Shown: positions 24,161 through 35,000 of the stretch, in pieces | Position numbering within the stretch: the first letter of the stretch is position 1 | How the letters are laid out: each line of letters begins with the position of its first letter | NCBI GenBank assembly: GCA_947467605.1 | Contig: CANIII010000008.1 | Coordinates: 62,001-126,000 of the forward strand | Source of the DNA: Acidobacteriota bacterium | GTDB lineage: Bacteria; Acidobacteriota; Vicinamibacteria; Vicinamibacterales; SCN-69-37 | Length of the DNA stretch: 64,000 nucleotides | Direction of reading: 5' to 3' | Program-made: the position numbers and the translations under genes | Notes under the pieces: generated by a model | Databases searched by the model: none | Seen by the model: only the letters and a program-made list of their open reading frames with translations | Told to the model about the DNA's origin: nothing

Positions 24161-25217
24161 CATCGCCGTACTTCCAGGCGACGGCATTGGTCCGGAGGTC
24201 ATCCGCGAAGCACGACGGGTGCTGGATCACGTCGCTGAGATTTCACACTTAGAGCTGCGATTCACCAGTCACTTAGTTGGTGGTTCTGCGATCGCGGCAG
24301 GCCTGCCACCACTCCCACCGGAGACCATCGCCGCCGCGATCGCTGCCGACGCGGTGTTGCTTGGCGCCGTCGGCGATCCATCCTTCGACCATCTACCGCC
24401 CGGATCTCGCCCTGAGTCTGGTTTGCTGGCGCTACGCCGCGACCTTGGTGTCTTTGCCAACCTTCGCCCCGCGAAGGCGTGGTCTGGCCTCGAAGACTCC
24501 GGGCCACTGAAACCCGCAGTGCTCGCCGGTACCGACATGGTCGTCGTCCGCGAACTGCTCGGCGGTCTGTACTACGGGGAGCCTCGTGAGTGGAATCGCG
24601 CTACCGACCAATCCATCAACACGATGCGATACTCGCGCGCGGAAGTGGATCGCGTGGCCCGCGTCGCCTTCCAACTCGCGCGCGGCCGTCGTCGACGCGT
24701 GGTGTCTGTCGACAAAGCCAATGTGCTCGAGACTTCGCAGCTCTGGCGTGCGGTGGTGAATGACGTAGCGAAGGATTTTCCCGACGTGCAGCTCTCGCAC
24801 GAGTACGTCGATGCGTGTGCCATGAAGCTCGCGTGCGCACCAGCGTCGTTTGACGTATTGCTGACAGAAAATCTGTTTGGCGACATCCTGTCCGACGAAG
24901 CCGGCGCGATCTGTGGCTCCCTCGGGTTGCTGCCGTCGGCGAGCCTTGGTGCGGGGCCTGGTCTGTTTGAACCTGTCCACGGCTCAGCGCCGTCGATCGC
25001 GGGAAGAAATCAGGCGAACCCGTCCGGGGCGATCTTGTCAGCGGCGATGATGCTGCGATCCGGGCTCCAGCAGCCGTCGGCCGCCGATGTCATCGAGCGG
25101 GCCGTGGCTGAGACGCTGGCCGATGGTTTCCGCACGGCGGATATCGCGTCACCAGGTGCGCGCGTATCTTCGACGATAGAGTTTGCCGACGCCGTCGTCG
25201 CGCGCCTTCGGGCCTAA
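24150..25217 (+). CDS. leuB: 3-isopropylmalate dehydrogenase
   Basis: A 355-residue NAD-dependent beta-decarboxylating dehydrogenase, completing the leucine branch. The N-terminus reads [14 protein letters not shown]. Catalytic and metal segments include [28 protein letters not shown] and [12 protein letters not shown]. The start is taken as TTG at 24150, preceded by AGGA at 24139-24142, which overlaps the leuA stop by 11 bp. An ATG at 24078 is in frame but lies deep inside leuA and adds non-family residues. Confidence 0.95.
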   Translation: MAYSIAVLPGDGIGPEVIREARRVLDHVAEISHLELRFTSHLVGGSAIAAGLPPLPPETIAAAIAADAVLLGAVGDPSFDHLPPGSRPESGLLALRRDLGVFANLRPAKAWSGLEDSGPLKPAVLAGTDMVVVRELLGGLYYGEPREWNRATDQSINTMRYSRAEVDRVARVAFQLARGRRRRVVSVDKANVLETSQLWRAVVNDVAKDFPDVQLSHEYVDACAMKLACAPASFDVLLTENLFGDILSDEAGAICGSLGLLPSASLGAGPGLFEPVHGSAPSIAGRNQANPSGAILSAAMMLRSGLQQPSAADVIERAVAETLADGFRTADIASPGARVSSTIEFADAVVARLRA

Positions 25218-25223
25218 GCGCTT

Positions 25224-27077
25224 CTACTCCACTGTCACGCTTTTCGCGAGGTTTCTCGGCTGATCCACATCGCATCCACGTCGAATGGCGATGTGATACG
25301 CGAGTAGTTGGAGTGGCACCACCAGCAGCACCGGCATCAAAAGTGGATCGGTGTCGGGGACGGCGAGCAGCGTATCGGTGTCGTGAAGGATCTCGCTGAA
25401 CGATTCAGCCTTCGATTCACTCGTGATCACAATCAGTGATCCTCCACGTGCCTTGGCCTCTTGAATATTGCCGATCATCTTTTCAAAGACGAGGTCGTTG
25501 GGCGCCAGCGCCACGACCGGCAGATTCTCATCGATCAGCGCGATGGGACCGTGCTTCATCTCGCCAGCGGGATAGCCTTCGGCGTGGATATACGAGATCT
25601 CTTTCAGCTTCAGCGCGCCTTCCAGTGCGATCGGATAGTTGATCCCGCGACCGAGGTAGAGAAAGTCGCTGCACTGATAGAACCGTTTGGCGACGGCTTG
25701 AATCGCCGGATCCATTTTGAGTGTCTGCTCGATCAGCAACGGCAATTGATCGAGTGCCTTGAGCAGCGCATTCGCGCGGGCCGGGTCGAGCGATTGCCGT
25801 GCGTGCGCCAGATGCACAGCAAGCAAGTGGAGCGCGACCAGTTGTGAGGTGAACGCCTTGGTGGAGGCGACGCCAATCTCCGGGCCGGCGTGCGTGTAGA
25901 CCGTCCCCTCGGACTCCCGCGTAGCCATGCTGCCGACCACGTTGCAGATGGCAATGCTGCGCGCACCCTTGCGCTTGGCTTCGCGTAATGCGGCCAGCGT
26001 GTCTGCGGTTTCACCCGACTGGGTGATCACCACCGCGAGCGTCCGCTCGCTGGCGATCGGATCGCGATAGCGATACTCCGAACCGTAGTCCACCTCCACG
26101 GGGACGCGGGCAAGTTCTTCGATCAGGAACTTTCCGACTAACGCTGAGTGCCAGGACGTACCGCAGGCCAGAATGATGATGCGATCGATGTCTCGGAGCG
26201 CTTGATCATCCAGCGCCATCTCCGAGAGGAACACTTTTCCTGATTCAACCGACGCGCGTCCCAGCACCGTCTCTCGCACGGCCCATGGCTGCTCGTAGAT
26301 TTCCTTCAGCATGAAGTGCTTGTAGCCGGCCTTCTCGGCCATCACCGGATCCCAGGTGATGCGCTGGCTCGTCCGCGTGTGCGTCGCCCCGGCGAAATCC
26401 GTAAACGTCACTCCATCGCGGCGCACAATCGCCATCTCCTGATCGTCCAGGAACACGACATCGCGGGTGTGCGCCAGAATCGCAGGAATATCCGACGCCA
26501 CAAAAAATTCGTCGGTGCCGAGCCCAACCACTACGGGCGGGCCGTTGCGAACGGCGACAATTGTTTCTGGATCATCCACCGACAACAGCACCAGGGCGAA
26601 GAGACCGCGGATCTGCTGCAGCGCCCGTCGAGTGGCCGCGACCAAACCGTCGCCGCGGCTCTCCTTCTCGATCAGGTGTGCCACAACTTCGGTGTCCGTC
26701 TCGGTTACGAACGTGTGCCCCGCGGCGATCAGTTCGCGCTTGAGCTCGAGGTAGTTCTCAATGATGCCGTTGTGGACGACGACGATGCGACCGTGGCAGT
26801 CCTGATGCGGATGCGCATTTTCTTCGGTCGGCCGTCCATGTGTCGCCCAACGGGTGTGGCCCACGCCATACTGCCCCGCAACGCTCTTCAGGGGTTCGAG
26901 CGCGAGACGATCTTCGAGTTGTGAGAGCTTGCCCGCGCTGCGCCTCAGGTCTAACGTGCCGTCAGCGACGAGGGCCACACCGGCAGAGTCGTAGCCGCGG
27001 TACTCGAGGCGTCGAAGTCCTTCAATCAGGATCGGGAGAACAGGTCGCGGGCCAACGTAGCCGATGATGCCGCACAT
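25224..27077 (-). CDS. glmS: Glutamine-fructose-6-phosphate aminotransferase (isomerizing)
   Basis: A 617-residue enzyme making glucosamine-6-phosphate for peptidoglycan and lipopolysaccharide. The class II amidotransferase domain begins MCGIIGYVG, with Cys as the N-terminal nucleophile after Met removal. Two SIS sugar-isomerase domains follow ([18 protein letters not shown], then [20 protein letters not shown]). The C-terminus NLAKSVTVE is standard. It follows glmU by 3 bp, so two steps of UDP-GlcNAc synthesis are co-transcribed. No upstream glmS ribozyme is possible in that gap. Confidence 0.97.
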   Translation of the reverse strand: MCGIIGYVGPRPVLPILIEGLRRLEYRGYDSAGVALVADGTLDLRRSAGKLSQLEDRLALEPLKSVAGQYGVGHTRWATHGRPTEENAHPHQDCHGRIVVVHNGIIENYLELKRELIAAGHTFVTETDTEVVAHLIEKESRGDGLVAATRRALQQIRGLFALVLLSVDDPETIVAVRNGPPVVVGLGTDEFFVASDIPAILAHTRDVVFLDDQEMAIVRRDGVTFTDFAGATHTRTSQRITWDPVMAEKAGYKHFMLKEIYEQPWAVRETVLGRASVESGKVFLSEMALDDQALRDIDRIIILACGTSWHSALVGKFLIEELARVPVEVDYGSEYRYRDPIASERTLAVVITQSGETADTLAALREAKRKGARSIAICNVVGSMATRESEGTVYTHAGPEIGVASTKAFTSQLVALHLLAVHLAHARQSLDPARANALLKALDQLPLLIEQTLKMDPAIQAVAKRFYQCSDFLYLGRGINYPIALEGALKLKEISYIHAEGYPAGEMKHGPIALIDENLPVVALAPNDLVFEKMIGNIQEAKARGGSLIVITSESKAESFSEILHDTDTLLAVPDTDPLLMPVLLVVPLQLLAYHIAIRRGCDVDQPRNLAKSVTVE

Positions 27078-27080
27078 GCG

Positions 27081-28487
27081 CTATTGAGCCTCTGGAGGTT
27101 TCGCCCCGGTGGTGGTCTTCCGTGTGGACGTCCAATCTTCCTTGTTGTGTTGATGCCCGCGCGCGACACCTAACGCGCCCGCCGGCACATCGCGAGTGAT
27201 GGTCGAGCCCGCGCCGACGTAGGCGCCCGCACCAATTGTGACCGGGGCCACGAGCGCCGAGTTGCTGCCGATAAACGCGCCGTCTTCAATCACCGTGCGG
27301 TTCTTGTGTGTGCCGTCGTAGTTACAGGTGATCGTGCCGGCGCCGACATTGACGCCATCACCGATGACCGCGTCGCCGAGATAGGCCAGATGATTCGCCT
27401 TGGACCCCGTGCCGAGTGTGGTCTTCTTCAGCTCCACAAAATTGCCGACATGCGCGGATCGCCCCACGACTGACTGTGGTCGGATATGCGCAAACGGCCC
27501 GAGCCGTGCACCGTCACCGACCGCGGCGTCCGTCAGCACACAGTGATCCAGAATTGTCACATCGTCGCCCACTGAGACGTTCCTGAGCCGGCAGCCGGCG
27601 AGAATCGTGCAACGCGCACCGATCGTCGTCGAGCCCTGAAGTTGCACGCCAGGTCCGACGGTTGTGTCGATGCCGATGGTGACGTCCGCGTCGATATATG
27701 TGGTGTCGGGGTCTTGCAGGGTGACGCCGCTCAGCATGATCGTCGCGTTTCGGCGATCGCGGACGATGCGCGCCATGTCCGCGAGTTCGACACGACTGTT
27801 GATGCCTCGTAGCTCATCGGGCGTGTCGACGCAGAGCGCCTCCACCTTGCGATGCTCCTGGCGATACAGCGCGACAAGATCGGTCAGGTAGTACTCGCCC
27901 TGCGCGTTGTCGGTGGCGAGTCGATGCAGTGTTTCGAACAGGTGGCTCACGCTCAGCGCATAGATCCCGCTGTTGATCTCACGAATTTCGCGCTGTTCAG
28001 CCGAAGCGTCCCGTTCCTCGACAATACGTTCGAGGTGCCCCGCTGCGTCTCTCACAATACGACCGTACCCGTACGGGTCGGCCAGTTCTGTTGTCAGCAC
28101 CGTGGCTGCGGCGTGTGACGTGTGGTGCGCTTCAAGCAGACGTTGCAGCGTCCCCGTCGAGAGTAGCGGCACATCACCGTAGAGCAGAAGTACGGTGCCC
28201 TTCTTCGCCGAGAGTAACGACTCTGTCTGCAACAACGCGTGACCGGTACCGAGTTGCGGAGACTGCTCAACAAACTGCAGGGTGGTCCAGCCAGCGAGCG
28301 CAGCTTTGACATCCTCGGCGGCATGGCCGACGACCAGCGTCGTTGATGTGGCGGTCAGCGCACGCGCGGTGTGGAGCACATGCTCGATCAACATCCGCCC
28401 CGCCAGGTCGTGCAGCACTTTCGGGCGCGCAGACTTCATCCGCGTGCTCTTGCCCGCAGCGAGAATGACGACGTGCAGGTCGTGCAT
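27081..28487 (-). CDS. glmU: Bifunctional GlcNAc-1-P uridyltransferase / GlcN-1-P acetyltransferase
   Basis: A 468-residue two-domain enzyme. The N-terminal pyrophosphorylase domain has LAAGKSTRMKSARPKVLH near residue 10 and LLYGDVPLL. The C-terminal left-handed beta-helix (hexapeptide repeats, about residues 255-455) performs acetylation, with FVELKKTTLGTGSKANHLAY and NYDGTHKNRT motifs. It is followed at once by glmS and preceded by a TPR protein with a 2-bp gap. Confidence 0.97.
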   Translation of the reverse strand: MHDLHVVILAAGKSTRMKSARPKVLHDLAGRMLIEHVLHTARALTATSTTLVVGHAAEDVKAALAGWTTLQFVEQSPQLGTGHALLQTESLLSAKKGTVLLLYGDVPLLSTGTLQRLLEAHHTSHAAATVLTTELADPYGYGRIVRDAAGHLERIVEERDASAEQREIREINSGIYALSVSHLFETLHRLATDNAQGEYYLTDLVALYRQEHRKVEALCVDTPDELRGINSRVELADMARIVRDRRNATIMLSGVTLQDPDTTYIDADVTIGIDTTVGPGVQLQGSTTIGARCTILAGCRLRNVSVGDDVTILDHCVLTDAAVGDGARLGPFAHIRPQSVVGRSAHVGNFVELKKTTLGTGSKANHLAYLGDAVIGDGVNVGAGTITCNYDGTHKNRTVIEDGAFIGSNSALVAPVTIGAGAYVGAGSTITRDVPAGALGVARGHQHNKEDWTSTRKTTTGAKPPEAQ

Positions 28488-28489
28488 AA

Positions 28490-29260
28490 CTAACGTCCTG
28501 TCTTGCGAACCGGCTTCTTGATGGATGGCATGGCCGCGGCCGGTGTGGCCGCCGCGGTCGGTGGTTCGATCAGTGCGTGAAAATCGTCGCTATCCATCAG
28601 CGGGTCGAACTCTTCATCTTGCCGTGCCTGCAGGCGGCATTCGGGATTCAGGCTGATCGCGCTGCGCAGATGCGCCAGTGCCGTTTCGACGTCGCCACCG
28701 CGAGATGCCACGACCGCGAGGAGATACTCCGCGAGATCCTGCGAGGCATCTTCATTCAACACGTCGGCCGCCAGGCGAGCGGCTTCGACGTCGTTGTGGT
28801 TGTTGAGCGCCAGGGTTGCGGCGGTGAGCCGTTCCTCAATATTGCCGCCGCCGGCCGGGCGTCGGCGCAGCTCGCGGGTCGCAAGTTCCAGATAGACGCG
28901 TGCACGGTCGGCGAGAAATCCTTCATTCGGAAACTGGCTCAGGATCGTTTCGAACGTTGTGGACGCGGTCTTGTAGTCGTGGCGCTGGAGGGCGCTCATG
29001 GCTTGCTCAAAGGCCTTGATCGCCTCAGCTGAGGGGGACCTGACAGCGGAAATCGGCGCGAGTGGAGGCGTCGGATAAGCCACTTGCCGAGGGACGAACG
29101 GAGCCGGCTTGACAGGTTTCTCCGGCACTTTGGCTGGCTTCGCCTTCGGCGCAGTGACCTTGACTGCTGGTGCTTTGGTCTTCACCGCAGTTTTGGTTGT
29201 CGTCCTCGCGACGGGCTTTGCCGGCTTCTTCGCGACTTTCTTTTCGGGCCTCTTGGCCAT
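28490..29260 (-). CDS. TPR-like protein with Lys/Ala/Pro-rich N-terminus
   Basis: A 256-residue protein of unknown function. Residues 1-60 are a histone-H1-like Lys/Ala/Pro-rich tail (for example KPAKPVARTTTKTAVKTKAP), which might bind nucleic acid or polyanions. Residues of about 75-220 look like tetratricopeptide repeats (AFEQAMSALQRHDYKTASTT, LAHLRSAISLNPECRL). A second basic tail ends VRKTGR. It lies between rsmI and glmU with short gaps and is probably co-transcribed. No signal peptide is seen, so it is likely cytoplasmic. Confidence 0.7.
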   Translation of the reverse strand: MAKRPEKKVAKKPAKPVARTTTKTAVKTKAPAVKVTAPKAKPAKVPEKPVKPAPFVPRQVAYPTPPLAPISAVRSPSAEAIKAFEQAMSALQRHDYKTASTTFETILSQFPNEGFLADRARVYLELATRELRRRPAGGGNIEERLTAATLALNNHNDVEAARLAADVLNEDASQDLAEYLLAVVASRGGDVETALAHLRSAISLNPECRLQARQDEEFDPLMDSDDFHALIEPPTAAATPAAAMPSIKKPVRKTGR

Positions 29261-29274
29261 GGATCCTCTCGAAT

Positions 29275-30135
29275 CTACCTGTTTTGCTGTTTGACCAATA
29301 TCTTGGCTTTCTTTACAGCCTTCCTAGCATCGGTCAGTGTCAGATCCAGCTTTAGTGCGGTCAATTCTATGGCCAAATCCTCAGAAATATCTGGAGCGCC
29401 AGAGAGCTGCGTGAAAAGTTTCAGGGCAGCTTCCTGTAGCTCGGTGGTTTGAGCCTGTCTGGCCACGTCATCAATTAGTGGAATAACCGCAACAACAAAC
29501 TCTCCCAATGGGTTTACAGTCCCAATAGACGCAATATTTGGCGATACGACCAATGTTTCGTTTAACTTAGTTAGCTCTCTTGCTACTATAATTTGCTGAT
29601 TAACCAAATATTTAGAGCACTCAATAAGTGTCCTCTCGATCCTATGTGGTGCTTCGAAGAACACAACCGGGTGATCAGTCCTCGCCAGGCGCACGAACCA
29701 GACATCGCGGTCCGTTCCTTTTGGAGGAGGAAAGCCGAAAAAGCTGAATTCCGGTGCCTCAGCTCCCGAAACGCTCATGAGCGTCGTGACGGCGCTTGCA
29801 CCTGGTATGGGAACGATCGTGACGCCCCCGGATCTCGCTGCCTGCACGAGCCTGGCTCCAGGGTCGGCAATGCCCGGAGTGCCGGCGTCAGACACCAGCG
29901 CGATCGACTCCCCCGCCAGCATTCGGGCGACCAGCCTCGGACTCTCACGGGTCTCGTTGTGCTCCCGCAGGCTCACCATGGGCTTGCGGATCTCGTAGTG
30001 CGCCAGCAGCTTGCTGGTCCTTCGGGTGTCTTCCGCTGCGATCAGGTCCACCTCGCCCAAAATCCGTCTCGCCCGAAACGTCAGGTCCTCCAGATTCCCG
30101 ATTGGGGTGGCGACAACGAAGAGCGTGCCGGGCAT
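29275..30135 (-). CDS. rsmI: 16S rRNA (cytidine-1402-2'-O)-methyltransferase RsmI
   Basis: A 286-residue tetrapyrrole-methylase-fold enzyme. Family motifs are LFVVATPIGNLEDLTFRARR, AAEDTRRTSKLL, LVSDAGTPGIADPG and FFEAPHRIERTL. The ATG at 30135 gives the conserved N-terminus; the frame opens 42 bp earlier. The 3' 365 bp (29275 to about 29640) are much more AT-rich than the 5' half and use unusual codons (many AAT, ATA, TTA). The reading frame is unbroken. It starts the rsmI-TPR-glmU-glmS run. Confidence 0.94.
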   Translation of the reverse strand: MPGTLFVVATPIGNLEDLTFRARRILGEVDLIAAEDTRRTSKLLAHYEIRKPMVSLREHNETRESPRLVARMLAGESIALVSDAGTPGIADPGARLVQAARSGGVTIVPIPGASAVTTLMSVSGAEAPEFSFFGFPPPKGTDRDVWFVRLARTDHPVVFFEAPHRIERTLIECSKYLVNQQIIVARELTKLNETLVVSPNIASIGTVNPLGEFVVAVIPLIDDVARQAQTTELQEAALKLFTQLSGAPDISEDLAIELTALKLDLTLTDARKAVKKAKILVKQQNR

Positions 30136-30144
30136 GTGTGAAGG

Positions 30145-30156
30145 ATTATCTATAAT
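30145..30156. promoter_or_regulatory. Back-to-back -10 elements between rsmI and the FmdB-serS operon
   Basis: TATAAT (30151-30156, plus) lies 25 bp before the FmdB-like gene. GATAAT on the minus strand (30150-30145) faces rsmI. The 46-bp divergent gap must hold both promoters. Neither -35 element is convincing. Confidence 0.4.
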
Positions 30157-30181
30157 GAAGAGCTGTTCCTGAGCCACAACA

Positions 30182-30517
30182 ATGCCACTTTACGAATATC
30201 AGTGCGATTCCTGCGGACACCGCTTCGAGAAGATCCGCCAATTCTCCGATCCGCCCCTTGACGTGTGTCCGTCGTGCGGCAAAGGACCGGTGACGAAGCT
30301 GATCTCGTCGCCGGCCATCCAGTTCAAGGGGTCGGGGTTTTACATCACCGACTACGCGAAGAAGAACTCGCCGTCTGAGACTGAGAAGAAGAAGGCCGAC
30401 GCGCCCTCGTCAACGACATCTGAGTCGAAGTCTGAATCCAAGACGGAGACCAAGACGGAAACCAAGACCGAGTCGAAGCCTGAGTCCAAGGCGCCCTCGA
30501 CATCGGAGTCGAAGTAG
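30182..30517 (+). CDS. FmdB-family zinc-ribbon protein with repetitive C-terminal tail
   Basis: A 111-residue protein. Residues 1-50 form an FmdB-type zinc ribbon with CxxC knuckles (MPLYEYQCDSCGHRFEK, then CPSCGKGPVTKLIS) and the family segment IQFKGSGFYITDY. From about residue 60 the sequence is low-complexity Ser/Glu/Lys/Thr, with tandem SESK and TETK units to the end. It may be a small regulatory or metal-binding protein; no specific role is known. It precedes serS by 9 bp and is probably co-transcribed with it. Confidence 0.85.
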   Translation: MPLYEYQCDSCGHRFEKIRQFSDPPLDVCPSCGKGPVTKLISSPAIQFKGSGFYITDYAKKNSPSETEKKKADAPSSTTSESKSESKTETKTETKTESKPESKAPSTSESK

Positions 30518-31813
<1,296 letters not shown>

Positions 31814-31823
31814 CACTCCGCGC

Positions 31824-31913
<90 letters not shown>

Positions 31914-32005
31914 TCCTTCGCCAGCGCTCGCGGCTTCGGTTGGCAAGCCCTGTCTGTGCACAACCGTACAGCGAGCGTCAGCCCTGATCGCACAAGCTGC
32001 TGTCA

Positions 32006-35000
32006 GTGCTATCCCTATTTCGCCGGCTCTGGTCATCAGGTCCGGTTCTCCCCGACAAACCATTTCGCGATGAACTGCTGAGCATCGAGCGGCTCGAAGA
32101 GCGTGCACTGGCACTCGCCGCGAGCTTCACGGTCGATCCGCGCCGGCGCGCCCGGAACATCTTCCCGCGATTCGAAGACAACGCCCGGGTGTTGCGCGAA
32201 AGCTACCGCGCGCTTGCCCATGACGTGCGTTCCGGTCTCTTCATCACCCCGGCGGCCGAGTGGCTCCTCGACAACTTCCACCTCATGGCCTCGGAAATCC
32301 GAGACGTCCGTGAGAATCTGCCGCGCAACTACTATCGCCAACTGCCGCGGCTCGCCTCGCGCGACTATCCCGGACAAGCCCGCATCTACGCGATGGCCGT
32401 TGAGTTGCTGCGCCACAGCGACAGCCGGCTGACCCGCCAGCAGCTCACGGTCTTCGTCAACAGTTACCAGCGCGTCGCGCCCCTCACGATCGGCGAACTG
32501 TGGGCGTGGCCGAGCATGCTCAAGCTCGCGCTGATCGAGAATCTTCGTCGGCTGGCCGACGTCATCACCTCCGCGCGACAACAGCGCATCGCCGCCGATG
32601 ACCATGTTTCCCAAATGGCGCTCACCGAAAGCGAGATGGCGCTTCAGCTACCAGCCATCCTTGAACAGGCCTATGTCGTGCAGTTGCTGCATCGCCTGCG
32701 CGAATTCGGGCCCCGACTCTCGTCCGTTCGCGCCGCGATCGATGCGCACCTGACCGCAGAGCACACCACGGCCGAAGATGCGATTCGCAGCGAGCATCAA
32801 CGTCAAGCCGCCACGCAAGCCTCAGTATCGAACGCCGTGAACAGTCTGCGACTGTGCTCGTCGCTCAACTGGCAGGACTACTTCGAATCGGTCAGCCTCG
32901 TTGAGCAGGTGCTCCAACGCGACCCCGCCGGTGCGTACGGACGGATGGACTTTCTCAGCCGCGATCGCCAGCGCCAGGCCGTCGAAGAACTGGCAGTACC
33001 CACCGGTGAAGCGCAGGTGCGCGTCGCCCTCCGCGCCGTCGAAAGCGCACGACAGGCCGCGCAGGTTCCGCCCGGCGCACAGCCGCCGATCTTCGACCGT
33101 GCCACGCACGTCGGTTACCACCTCCTTGATCGAGGCCGCCCCGGTCTCGAAGCCGACGTGGCGTACCAACCCAGCCTGCGCAGCCGGGCGCGACGCTTCG
33201 TGTTTGCGCACCCGACGCCGATCTATCTCGGCACCATCGCGGCGCTCACCGCGTTCCTCCTGTCGCTGACCCTCGCCTATGCGCGTCGCGCCGGCGTTTC
33301 GTTACCGGCGACCGTCACGATTCTTCTGCTGCTCCTGATCCCGGCCGTCGACATCGCGATCGCGCTGACGCAGCGCTTCGCGGCCTCGCGGCTTCCGCCG
33401 CGCCGACTTTCGCGTCTGAGCTTCAAAGCCGGCGTGCCCGACGACGCGAGGACGATGGTCGTCGTGCCGACATTCCTCACGAGTGTCGAGGGCGTATCAC
33501 GCTTGCTCGAGCACATCGAAGTGCTGGCGCTCGGCAATCTCGATCCACGAATCCACTTCGCGCTGCTCAGCGATTTCACCGACGCCACCACACCGCAGTT
33601 GCCGAGAGACGATGAGATTCTTGCCGCCGCCCGCAACGGCATCGACGAGCTCAATCAACGATTCGGTGAGGGACACGCAGACCGCTTCTTCCTCTTTCAT
33701 CGCGAGCGACGTTGGAACGCGCGCGAGCAGGCGTGGATCGGTTGGGAGCGCAAGCGCGGCAAGATCGAGGAGTTCAATCGGCTGCTGCGCGGCGCCACGG
33801 ACACCAGCTTCACGACCGTGATCGGCGCGCTCCATCTGTTACCGCACGTGAAGTACTGCATCACGCTGGATTCCGATACCAAGCTGCCGCGCGACGCAGC
33901 CAAGGAATTGATCGGCATCATCGCGCATCCGCTGAATCGCCCGTTCTTCGACCCGGCCCTGGGTCGTGTCACTGAGGGCTACGCCGTGCTGCAACCGCGT
34001 GTCAGCGTGACGATGGCCAGCGCGGCCGGTTCGCTCTTCGCGCGCACCTACGCCGGCCACACCGGCGTGGATCCGTACACCACGGCCGTCTCGGATCTCT
34101 ATCAGGATCTCTTCAGCGAAGGCATCTACACGGGCAAGGGTCTCTACGATGTCGATGCCTTCGTCGCTGCCCTCGACGACCGTGTGCCGGAGAATGCGCT
34201 GCTGTCGCACGACTTGTTCGAAGGCCTCTACGCGCGCACGGCGCTTGTCACTGACGTCGAAGTGGTTGACGACTATCCCGCCAGCGTTCTGACGCATGCG
34301 CGTCGACAACACCGATGGGTGAGAGGCGACTGGCAAATTGTCTGGTGGCTCTTCCCCTGGGTGCCCACACGGACCGGCGTCGAGCGCAACACGCTGCCGC
34401 TGATTGCGCGATGGAAGATCTTCGACAACCTGCGCCGCAGCCTGATGGCGCCCGTGACGATTGCCGCGCTGCTCTTCAGTTGGATCATGCTGCCGGGTCA
34501 TCCCGCCGTCTGGACCGCGATGGCACTCGCGCCGATCGCACAGCCACTGCTGCCTTGGCTGCTCGAGACATTGCGGGGGCCCGCGCCACGTGAGACCTGG
34601 CGCGCGTTTGCGCCGAGTGCGGCTGAAGAATTCAACACGGCCGTTGCGCGCGCATCACTCCAGCTCACATTCCTCGCGACGCAGGCGGCCGACATGCTGC
34701 ACGCCATTGTCGTCACCGTCACCCGCCTCATCTTCACCCATCGTCGCCTGCTCGAATGGGAGACGGCCGCAGCCAGCGCCGGCCGGATGGGGGCACCTCG
34801 GGTGCTCACGTTTGTGAAGCTAATGGCGGCAAGCCCGGCCATCGCGACCTCGACCGTGTTGCTGTTGTGGTTGACACATCCTCCTGCCATCAGAGCGGCG
34901 TGGCCGGTGCTCCTGGCCTGGGCTGCCGCGCCATTCATCGCATTTGTGCTCAGTCGTCCCGTGGCGACCCGCACGACCGAGCTCGTCGATGCTGACCGCG

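Noticed and set aside
25218-25223. Possible glmS ribozyme or terminator around glmS
   Set aside because: glmS is separated from glmU by 3 bp upstream and from leuB by 6 bp downstream, so neither element fits.
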